Shown piece by piece: positions 32,074 to 39,724 of a stretch of 64,000 nt of DNA. The notes under the pieces are model-generated. The model worked only from the letters and a program-made list of their open reading frames with translations, had not been told where the DNA came from and did not search any database. The first letter of the stretch is position 1. Every line of letters starts with the position of its first letter. Source of the stretch: Duganella fentianensis (GTDB lineage Bacteria > Pseudomonadota > Gammaproteobacteria > Burkholderiales > Burkholderiaceae_D). The position numbers and the translations under genes are program-made. The stretch is from NCBI RefSeq assembly GCF_009857835.1, contig NZ_WWCL01000002.1:806001-870000 (forward strand). The letters run 5' to 3'.

Positions 32074-32114
32074 TTGAGCATCATCAAACGGGACCGGTGG
32101 AGCGCTTTTATACT
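32074..32114 (+). promoter_or_regulatory. FNR box and -10 before the SEL1 gene
   Basis: TTGAGcatcATCAA (32074-32087) matches 9 of 10 FNR positions. A TATACT -10 at 32109-32114 puts the box centre about 41 bases before the expected start, the class II activator position. The gene begins at 32152. Anaerobic activation is inferred. Confidence 0.7.
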
Positions 32115-32151
32115 TTAGTCAAGATTTTGCGGCACTTGATCAGGGTATGCC

Positions 32152-33324
32152 ATGAAGACTCCCCAGCCGGCCCGTTATCACAGCGGCAGTTATGCGTGGT
32201 TCCGCGCGGCAGCCGAGCAGGGTGATCCTTATGCCCAGTTCAATCTGGCCCTGCTGCACCGCGCCAGCGATCTGCTGGCGCCTGACCCCCCTAGTGCGTA
32301 TTACTGGATGGAGCGTGCTGCCCGTCAGGGGCTGGCGTTTGCCCAGAATCATCTGGGTGTCATGCTGTACACGGGCGAAGGCGTGGAAGCCAGCGACGAG
32401 CAGGCGGTGCGCTGGTTCCGCGCCGCTGCGCTGCAGGGCGAGGTGGCGGCCCAGCAGAATCTGGGCATGATGTACCGTAACGGCCGTGGCGTGCTGGCCA
32501 ATGCCGAAGTGGCACTGGCGTGGTTTTTTCGTGCTGCCGAACAGGGCAGCGCGCGTGCCCAGGGTTTGCTGGGTGCCGCCTATCTGTATGGCGAAGGCGT
32601 AGCGGTGGACGAGCTGCTGGCGCTGGCCTGGTTGCGCAAGGCGGCCATGCGCAACGATGCCCGGGCCCAGCTGCATCTGGGCGTGATGTACCAGCAGGGC
32701 CGTGCCGTGGTGGCCGACGCCGCGCAGGCCGTGGCATGGTGGCGTCAGGCGGCGGCCCAGCAGCTGGCCATGGCGCAGCGCATGCTGGGGCTGGCTTATG
32801 CGGAAGGCACGGGCGTGGCGGCCGATGCCGCGCGTGCCTACGCCTGGCTGCGCCGCGCCGCAGTGCAGGACGACAGCGAGGCCCAGTTCAATCTGGGCGT
32901 GCTGCTGGCCCAAGGCTGCGGCGTAGCGCAGGATGAAGCCCAGGCCTGTGTCTGGTATCGCTGTGCGGCCACGGACGGGCATATGCTGGCCCAATACAAT
33001 CTGGCCTGCATGTATGCGGGCGGGCGCGGCGTGGCACGCGATGCGGTGCAGGCGCGTGCGCTATATCAGCAGGCGGCGGAACAGGGGCTGGCACAGGCCC
33101 AGTACAATCTGGCCGTGATGTACGAACAGGGGCTCGGTGGCGCACCCAGCGCGGCCATGGCGCGGCTGTGGTACCGCTGTGCTGCCCAGCAGGGGCAGGC
33201 GCAGGCACGCCAGCATCTGGCAGGGCAGGGCCGGTCCGAGCGGCGTAGCAGCGCTGCTGCCGGTGGTGCGCAGCGCTGCCGCCGCAGCGCAGTAGCACGG
33301 CGTCAGCCCGGGCTATACGGATGA
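32152..33324 (+). CDS. SEL1-repeat (TPR-like) protein
   Basis: The protein has 390 residues built almost wholly of SEL1 repeats of about 36 residues: nine to ten units such as AQNHLGVMLYTGEGVEASDE and AQYNLAVMYEQGLGGAPSAA, each followed by a WxRxAA helix. The array forms an alpha solenoid for protein contacts. No signal peptide or membrane span is visible, so it is probably cytoplasmic. A basic, Arg/Ser-rich tail follows the last repeat. The gene stands alone behind an FNR-type promoter, suggesting a partner used without oxygen. Its 3' end overlaps the convergent EAL gene by 22 bases. Partner unknown. Confidence 0.87.
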   Translation: MKTPQPARYHSGSYAWFRAAAEQGDPYAQFNLALLHRASDLLAPDPPSAYYWMERAARQGLAFAQNHLGVMLYTGEGVEASDEQAVRWFRAAALQGEVAAQQNLGMMYRNGRGVLANAEVALAWFFRAAEQGSARAQGLLGAAYLYGEGVAVDELLALAWLRKAAMRNDARAQLHLGVMYQQGRAVVADAAQAVAWWRQAAAQQLAMAQRMLGLAYAEGTGVAADAARAYAWLRRAAVQDDSEAQFNLGVLLAQGCGVAQDEAQACVWYRCAATDGHMLAQYNLACMYAGGRGVARDAVQARALYQQAAEQGLAQAQYNLAVMYEQGLGGAPSAAMARLWYRCAAQQGQAQARQHLAGQGRSERRSSAAAGGAQRCRRSAVARRQPGLYG

Positions 33325-34241
33325 GTAGGCACACCGGCCAGCGCCGTGCTGGCACCGTCGTGCTGCCAGTGGTACAGCACGCCTGAGCTGCTGCGGGCGC
33401 GGTAATCGGCGCTGTGGGCGCGGTCCAGCTGGCGCCTTACTTCGAGCGGGATGCTGCGCAGCGGCAGGGCATGGGGCCGGCCCAGATGATAGCCCTGACC
33501 GAAAGCCACACCCACTTCGCCCAGCGCGGCCAGCTCGTCGCAGGTTTCTATGCCTTCGGCGATCACGCGGGTGGCCGATTTTTCCGCGATACCCTGAATC
33601 GAACGGACAAACTGCAGCTTGACCGGATCCTGATGGATGCCCTGGATGAAATGCATATCGATCTTGACGAATTCGGGCCGCAGTTCCGACCACAGGCGCA
33701 GGCTGGCAAAGCCTTCGCCCAGATCGTCGATGGCGATCTGGAAACCCATGGCACGGTAGTGGCGCACGGCTTCGCGCATGGCGGCGTAGTCATAGGTGGG
33801 CTGGTTTTCCGTCAGTTCGATGATGACCTGTTCCGGTGCTATGCCCAGCTGCTGCAGGGTACCCAGGGTTTCGCCATGGCGCGCATCGCGCTGCAGCAGC
33901 ATGTCCGGGCTGACGTTGAGGAAGAGCTTGCCCGGCAGTTGCAGTTCGGCATAGCGCTCCAGCACCACGCGGCGGCACAGATGCTCGACTTCTACGCTCA
34001 GGCCGCAGGCGCGCGCTACCTTGAACAGCTGCAGCGGTGCATGCAGCGGGCTATCGGACGGGCCACGGATCAGGCCTTCATAGGCAATGATGGCGCCGCT
34101 TTGCAGGTCGACGATGGGCTGGAACAGCGCACTCAGCTGGCGACGTGCCAGAATTTCCAGTAATTCCACGCGCTGCTGATCGGCCTGCTCCTCGTTACGG
34201 GCGGGCAGGTAGTGGACACGGGCGCTACGGTGCAGATTCAC
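33303..34241 (-). CDS. Stand-alone EAL domain protein
   Basis: The protein has 312 residues. A single EAL domain spans about 25-265, without GGDEF or membrane spans. The signature reads EGLIRG, and the catalytic loop reads DDLGEGFASL instead of DDFGTGYSSL. Other key residues remain (FLNVSPDM, ELTEN, VKIDMHFI, AEGIE, GQGYHLGRP). It could degrade c-di-GMP or only bind it; the altered loop makes the activity uncertain. A tail of about 45 residues with no assigned domain follows. The start appears to be GTG with no clear ribosome site, so the true N-terminus is uncertain. It is convergent with the SEL1 gene. Confidence 0.85.
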   Translation of the reverse strand: MNLHRSARVHYLPARNEEQADQQRVELLEILARRQLSALFQPIVDLQSGAIIAYEGLIRGPSDSPLHAPLQLFKVARACGLSVEVEHLCRRVVLERYAELQLPGKLFLNVSPDMLLQRDARHGETLGTLQQLGIAPEQVIIELTENQPTYDYAAMREAVRHYRAMGFQIAIDDLGEGFASLRLWSELRPEFVKIDMHFIQGIHQDPVKLQFVRSIQGIAEKSATRVIAEGIETCDELAALGEVGVAFGQGYHLGRPHALPLRSIPLEVRRQLDRAHSADYRARSSSGVLYHWQHDGASTALAGVPTHPYSPG

Positions 34242-34427
34242 GATCAGGTAGGGGGCAGGTGGTAACAGGGGCTTATGGTAGAGAGGATTTGTGTCACTAT
34301 CGTGACGACCGGCAACTTTTTCCGTCCGGATATGAAAATCTTTTCCGATCTGGCTGATCGGGGCGCTACAATCGGGACTGTTTCTGGTCTGCTCTCCTGT
34401 CTCTTAACTTGCCTTGCCGGATTGCTC

Positions 34428-35066
34428 ATGCGTCGTGAAGTCTGCCGTTGGACAGTATCTTGCCTATTTTTTGGCTGGCAGCTCCATGCCGCCGCTACCG
34501 GCCTGCAGGTGCAGACGCTCGATGGTGCGGGCAAGCCGCTGGCCGACGTGGTGGTGTATGCCGAGCCGGATAGCCCGGCCACGCTGGCCAGAGCGACCGG
34601 CACGGCCCAGATCGAGCAGAAGGGCCTGAAGTTCATTCCGCTGGTGAGCGTGATCCAGACCGGCACCACCATCCTGTTCCCCAATAACGACCGGGTGCGC
34701 CACCATATCTATTCCTACTCGCCTGCGCACAAGTTTGACCAGAAGCTGTATTCCGGTCAGGCTGCGGCGCCGCAAGTATTCGACCGGGCCGGCACCGTGG
34801 TTCTGGGCTGTAACATCCATGACCGCATGGTGGCCTACGTGAAAGTGGTCGATACGCCGTATTTCGCCAAGAGCGACAGTAACGGCATGGTCCAGATCGA
34901 GCTGCCGGCCGGCGCACGCTATACGGTACGGGCCTGGCATTACAACGCGGCCGGCGGTGCTACGGCTGAACAGCCGCTCAGTCTCAAGGCCGGCGAGACC
35001 GGCGCCACCCTGAATTTCAGGATAGCCCTGAAGACGCTGGCGCCCGACGACAGCGCACTGCAATAG
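34428..35066 (+). CDS. Periplasmic cupredoxin-like protein (methylamine-utilization type)
   Basis: The protein has 212 residues. A signal peptide (cleavage near LHAAA) precedes a carboxypeptidase-regulatory-like strand region (LQVQTLDGAGKPLADVVVYA) and a plastocyanin-like fold. The type 1 copper set is visible: His in RVRHHIYSY, then Cys, His and Met in LGCNIHDRMVAYV. A beta domain of about 60 residues follows. It is likely a blue-copper protein that passes electrons or senses copper or redox state. The c-di-GMP gene follows after 9 bases, so they form a pair. The frame extends upstream to 34275, but the ATG at 34428 gives a proper signal peptide. Confidence 0.8.
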   Translation: MRREVCRWTVSCLFFGWQLHAAATGLQVQTLDGAGKPLADVVVYAEPDSPATLARATGTAQIEQKGLKFIPLVSVIQTGTTILFPNNDRVRHHIYSYSPAHKFDQKLYSGQAAAPQVFDRAGTVVLGCNIHDRMVAYVKVVDTPYFAKSDSNGMVQIELPAGARYTVRAWHYNAAGGATAEQPLSLKAGETGATLNFRIALKTLAPDDSALQ

Positions 35067-35075
35067 AAAGCCCCC

Positions 35076-37472
35076 ATGGCATTCCGTTTCCGCAGTCTGC
35101 AGAGCCGTATCGTCACCCTGTTTCTGGTGCTGGTGGTGGCGGTGCAGGTGGTGGGACTGATCGTGATCCAGCGCGGCATCGACAACAATGCGCGCCAGTC
35201 GATCAGCAGCGAGCTGGCCAATGGCAGCAAGGTATTCCGCCGTCTGCTCGAGCAGAATGCCCAGAGCCTGCGTTTCGGTGCACGCCTGCTGACCCGTGAT
35301 ACGGCTTTCGTGGCGCTGGTCGGCAACAACGACGACAGCGACCGCGCCACCATCGAATCGGCGCTGGCCAATAGCGGCGCCCGCATCAAGGCGGCGCTGA
35401 CCATGCTGGTCAACGGCGAACGCCAGGTCAGCGCTTCCACCAATCCTGCCCAGGCCGCTGCACTCGAGCAGCAGGTGCTGGGCATGCTCGATCAGGCCGA
35501 GGCCGCCGATGGCGCCAACGGCATGGCCATCATCGACCGCCGGCCCTACCAGATCGTGGTGATGCCGGTGAAAGCCCCCATTACCATTGCCTGGGTGGTG
35601 ATGACTTTTCCTATCGACTGGCAGCTGGCGCGCGATATGCGCGAGATCAGCGGACTTGATACCACCATACTGACGCGCGATGCGGCCGGCAGCTGGCTGA
35701 CGGTCGGTACCACGCTGGCGCCGCAGCTGGCGCAATCGCTGCCGGCGCGGCTACAGGCGCAGGCCGGCGCCGATGGCCAGCCCTTCGATCTGACGCTGGG
35801 CGAGAGCCGCTACGGCATGCGTTTGCTGCCGGTGGGGCAGGCCGGCAGGCAGAGCACGCAAGTGCTGCTGGCGCGCTCCTTCGACGAAGCGACGGCCGAG
35901 TATGTGCGGCTGGAGCGCTGGCTGATCGCCCTGACGCTGGGCGGCATCGTGATTTCTGCGCTGGCCATCGTGTTCACGGCCAAGCGCATCACCCAGCCCA
36001 TCAGCGCACTGGCGCTGACGGCGCGCCGGCTCGAACAGGGCGATTACCAGCAGCCCGTGCATAGCCGCCGGCATGACGAGATCGGGGCGCTGGCCCGGGC
36101 TTTCGACGCCATGCGTGCGGGGATCGCCCGGCGCGAAGAGGAAATCCGCCATCTGGCTTACTGGGACACGCTGACCAGCCTGCCTAACCGGGCCCAGTTT
36201 CTGGTGTTGCTGAATCAGGCGCTGCAGCAGGCCCAGCACCAGCAGCAAGCCGTGTTCGTGCTGATGATGGATCTGGACCGCTTCAAGCACGTCAACGATG
36301 TGATGGGTCACAGCTTCGGCGATGCGCTGCTGCAGCAGGTGGCGCAGCGCCTGCAGACCTTGCTGGTGCGACAGCATCAGGCGGCCCAGCTGGCGCGCAT
36401 GGGCGGCGACGAATTCGCCGTGCTGTTGCCGGCCGCCGATCTGGCGGCCGCCCGGCAGCTGGCAGCGGCCATTCTGCGCGCGCTGGAAACCCCGCTGTCG
36501 CTGGAAGACCAGACGGTCGATCTCGGCGCCGGTCTGGGCATTGCCGGCTACCCGGCCCACGCGCAGGATGGCGAAACGCTGCTCGGCATGGCCGAAGTGG
36601 CCATGTACAGTGCCAAGCTGCGCAACGATGGCGCGGTGATCTACGATGCCGCGCTGGATAAGGGCAGTGCCCAGAGCCTGTCGCTGCTGACGGAGCTGCG
36701 CCATGCAATCGAGCGGGACGAGTTCCGCCTGTTCGTGCAGCCCAAGATCGCCCTGAAGACAGGGCAGGTGGTGGGCATGGAGGCGCTGGTGCGCTGGCAA
36801 CATCCGCAGCGCGGCAATGTCTTCCCCGACGCCTTCATTCCCTTTGCCGAACAGACCGGCTTTATCCGCGTGCTGACGCGCTGGGTGATGGAACGCTCGG
36901 CCCGTCTGTGTCAGGAGCTAGAGCAGGCCGGCTACCATCTGAAGATGTCGGTCAACCTGTCCACCCGCGACCTGATGGATCAGGACCTGCCCGTCAAATT
37001 CGGCGACATGCTGCAGCGGCATGGCCAGTCGCCCCAGTCTTTCTGTCTGGAGATTACCGAGAGCGCCATCATGGACGATCCGGTGCGTGCACAGAACACG
37101 CTGGCGCTGCTGAGCGCGATGGGTTTCGAGCTGTCCATCGACGATTTCGGCACCGGCTATTCCTCGCTGGCCTATCTGAAAAGCCTGCCCGTGAACGAGC
37201 TGAAAATCGATAAATCCTTTGTGCTGAACATGGAAACGGATCTGGGCGATGCGCGCATCGTGCAGTCCACCATCAGTCTGGCCCGCGCCATGCATCTGCG
37301 CGTGGTCGCCGAGGGCATAGAGACGGAGACCGTGTGGCGTCTGCTGGAAGGCATGAAGTGCGATCAGGGTCAGGGCTATTTCATGAGCCGGCCCATCCCG
37401 GCCGCCCAGTTGGAGGACTGGCTGGCGCAGTGGCAGTCGCCGCTGCTGGAACAGCGCGCCGCGGCCGAATAA
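35076..37472 (+). CDS. Membrane sensor GGDEF-EAL cyclic di-GMP enzyme
   Basis: The protein has 798 residues: a first membrane span (about 11-31), a periplasmic sensor of about 250 residues, a second span (about 285-307), HAMP (about 305-360), a GGDEF domain (intact GGDEF at 443-447) and an EAL domain (intact EAL at 569-571; later SVNLSTRDL, LEITES, DDFGTGYSS, LKIDKSF, AEGIE). Both halves look able to bind substrate; net activity is not predictable. It is cotranscribed with the periplasmic cupredoxin gene just upstream, so the cupredoxin may be the sensor's periplasmic partner. That link is inferred from gene order. Confidence 0.93.
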   Translation: MAFRFRSLQSRIVTLFLVLVVAVQVVGLIVIQRGIDNNARQSISSELANGSKVFRRLLEQNAQSLRFGARLLTRDTAFVALVGNNDDSDRATIESALANSGARIKAALTMLVNGERQVSASTNPAQAAALEQQVLGMLDQAEAADGANGMAIIDRRPYQIVVMPVKAPITIAWVVMTFPIDWQLARDMREISGLDTTILTRDAAGSWLTVGTTLAPQLAQSLPARLQAQAGADGQPFDLTLGESRYGMRLLPVGQAGRQSTQVLLARSFDEATAEYVRLERWLIALTLGGIVISALAIVFTAKRITQPISALALTARRLEQGDYQQPVHSRRHDEIGALARAFDAMRAGIARREEEIRHLAYWDTLTSLPNRAQFLVLLNQALQQAQHQQQAVFVLMMDLDRFKHVNDVMGHSFGDALLQQVAQRLQTLLVRQHQAAQLARMGGDEFAVLLPAADLAAARQLAAAILRALETPLSLEDQTVDLGAGLGIAGYPAHAQDGETLLGMAEVAMYSAKLRNDGAVIYDAALDKGSAQSLSLLTELRHAIERDEFRLFVQPKIALKTGQVVGMEALVRWQHPQRGNVFPDAFIPFAEQTGFIRVLTRWVMERSARLCQELEQAGYHLKMSVNLSTRDLMDQDLPVKFGDMLQRHGQSPQSFCLEITESAIMDDPVRAQNTLALLSAMGFELSIDDFGTGYSSLAYLKSLPVNELKIDKSFVLNMETDLGDARIVQSTISLARAMHLRVVAEGIETETVWRLLEGMKCDQGQGYFMSRPIPAAQLEDWLAQWQSPLLEQRAAAE

Positions 37473-37561
37473 AAATCGTTCTGGCCAGAAGGCTATCGTT
37501 TCATATTTGCTACGCTTCAGGCTATGATCGGAGTTCCCGAACTTCCAACCTTGGACTCCGT

Positions 37562-39724
37562 ATGCAACGACGACTCACCCTGCTGGCCAGCCTGATCATC
37601 ACCCACTTTGCCGCCATGGCCCAGACCTGCACGCCCGCAACCGGTGCGCTCAGCTATCCGGTGACGCGCACCGTGGCCCAGCAGGATGTGTATCACGGTA
37701 CCACGGTGGCCGATCCCTATCGCTGGCTGGAAGACGCCAATAGCGCAGAGACCCAGGCCTGGGTGCAGCAGCAGAATCAGCTGACCCAGAGCTATCTGGG
37801 GCAGATCGATGCGCGCGCCGCGATCCGTCAGCGCCTGACCACTTTGTGGAACTACGAGCGTTTCAGCGTGCCGTTCAAGGAAGGCGGGCGTTATTTCTAT
37901 AGTCGCAATGACGGCCTGCAGAACCAGTCGGTGCTGTACACCATGAAGTCGCTGGCCGATGTGCCGCGCCTGCTGCTCGATCCGAATACGCTGGCGGCCG
38001 ATGGTACGGTGGCGCTGGCCGGTCTGGCGGTCAGCCCGAACGGCAGATATCTGGCCTATAGCACGGCCGCTTCCGGCTCCGACTGGAACGAGATCCATGT
38101 GCGCGATATCGATAGCGGCACGGACACGGACGACCATATCAAGTGGGTGAAATTCTCCCAGACGGCCTGGCTGCACGACGCTTCCGGCTTCTTCTACAGC
38201 CGCTACGACGAACCGACCGAAGCCACCAAGCTGGCTGCCGTGAACTACTTCCAGAAGCTGTACTTCCATAAAATCGGCACGCCGCAAAGCGCCGATACGC
38301 TGGTGTACGAACGGCCCGACCACAAGGACTGGGGCTTCAGCGCCGAAGTCAGCGAAGACGGGCACTACCTGATCATCAATGGCTCGCAAGGTACGGAGAA
38401 CAAGAACCGGGTGTTCTACAAGGATCTGACGCGCAAGGGCGCACCGGTGCTGGCGCTGCTGGAAGAATTCGATGCGGCCTATAGCTTCATCGGCAATGAC
38501 GGTCCGGTGTTCCTGTTCCGCACCGAGCGCGATGCGCCGCGCGGGCGTGTCGTCGCCATCGACATCCGCAAGCCGGGCGTGGCCAGCTGGAAGCAGCTGG
38601 TGCCGGAATCGGCCAATACCATGGTGTCGGCATCGCTGGTCAACAACCAGCTGGTGATCGACTATCTGAGCGACGCCCACAGCCTGGTCAAAGTGTTCGA
38701 CCTGAAAGGCAAGCCGCTGCACGACATCGAACTGCCCGGCATAGGCTCGGCGGGTGGCTTTGGCGGCAAGCGCGGTGATAGCGAAACCTTTTATTCCTAT
38801 ACCAGCTTCACTACCCCTACCACCATCTACCGCCACGACCTGAAGACCAACAAGAGCAGCGTGTACCGCCAGCCGCGGGTGGACTTCGATCCCTCAGCCT
38901 TCGAAGTACGCCAGGAGTTCTATACCAGCCGTGATGGCACCCGTGTGCCGATGTTCATCGTGGCCAAGAAAGGCCTCAAGCATGACGGCAGCAACCCCAC
39001 CTATCTGTATGGCTACGGCGGCTTCAATGTCTCGCTGACGCCTGCCTTCTCGGTGGCCAATCTGGCCTGGCTGGAAATGGGCGGCGTGTATGTGGTGCCG
39101 AATCTGCGTGGCGGCGGCGAATACGGCGAAGCCTGGCATGCGGCCGGCACCAAGCTGCAGAAGCAGAACGTGTTCGACGATTTCATCGGCGCTGCCGAAT
39201 GGCTGATCGAGCACAAGATCACCTCGCCGGCCAAGCTGGCCATAGGCGGCGGCAGCAATGGCGGCCTGCTGGTGGGCGCTACCATGACCCAGCGTCCGGA
39301 ACTGTTTGCGGCCGCGATCCCGCAGGTGGGCGTGCTGGATATGCTGCGCTTCCATAAATTCACCATCGGCTGGGCCTGGACTTCGGACTACGGTTCGTCC
39401 GACAATCCGGAAGAATTCAAGGCCCTGCTGAAATACTCGCCGCTGCACAATCTGAAGCAGGGCGGCTGCTATCCGGCCACCATGATCACCACGGCTGATC
39501 ACGATGACCGCGTGGTGCCGGCGCACAGCTTCAAGTTCGCCGCCACGGCCCAGGCGGCCCAGGGCGGCGCTGCGCCCATCCTGATCCGCATCGATAGCAA
39601 GGCCGGCCACGGTGCCGGCAAGCCGACCAGCAAGCAGATCGACGAAGTCACTGATCGCTGGGGCTTCCTCAGCCGCGCGCTGAAGATGGACCTGACCAGC
39701 AAGCCTGTGGCGGGGCAGCCATGA
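37562..39724 (+). CDS. Exported prolyl oligopeptidase family serine peptidase (S9A)
   Basis: The protein has 720 residues with a signal peptide (cleavage near FAAMAQ). A propeller domain (about 60-430) begins with DPYRWLEDANSAETQAWVQ, the S9A hallmark. The alpha/beta hydrolase part carries YGYGGFNVSLTP, the nucleophile Ser565 in GGGSNGG, the Asp in DHDDRV and the His in KAGHGAG. It cleaves short peptides after proline in the periplasm or outside. The frame is open upstream into the GGDEF-EAL gene, but the signal peptide begins at 37562. Its stop overlaps the start of the metalloprotease gene (ATGA), so both peptidases are made together. Confidence 0.93.
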   Translation: MQRRLTLLASLIITHFAAMAQTCTPATGALSYPVTRTVAQQDVYHGTTVADPYRWLEDANSAETQAWVQQQNQLTQSYLGQIDARAAIRQRLTTLWNYERFSVPFKEGGRYFYSRNDGLQNQSVLYTMKSLADVPRLLLDPNTLAADGTVALAGLAVSPNGRYLAYSTAASGSDWNEIHVRDIDSGTDTDDHIKWVKFSQTAWLHDASGFFYSRYDEPTEATKLAAVNYFQKLYFHKIGTPQSADTLVYERPDHKDWGFSAEVSEDGHYLIINGSQGTENKNRVFYKDLTRKGAPVLALLEEFDAAYSFIGNDGPVFLFRTERDAPRGRVVAIDIRKPGVASWKQLVPESANTMVSASLVNNQLVIDYLSDAHSLVKVFDLKGKPLHDIELPGIGSAGGFGGKRGDSETFYSYTSFTTPTTIYRHDLKTNKSSVYRQPRVDFDPSAFEVRQEFYTSRDGTRVPMFIVAKKGLKHDGSNPTYLYGYGGFNVSLTPAFSVANLAWLEMGGVYVVPNLRGGGEYGEAWHAAGTKLQKQNVFDDFIGAAEWLIEHKITSPAKLAIGGGSNGGLLVGATMTQRPELFAAAIPQVGVLDMLRFHKFTIGWAWTSDYGSSDNPEEFKALLKYSPLHNLKQGGCYPATMITTADHDDRVVPAHSFKFAATAQAAQGGAAPILIRIDSKAGHGAGKPTSKQIDEVTDRWGFLSRALKMDLTSKPVAGQP

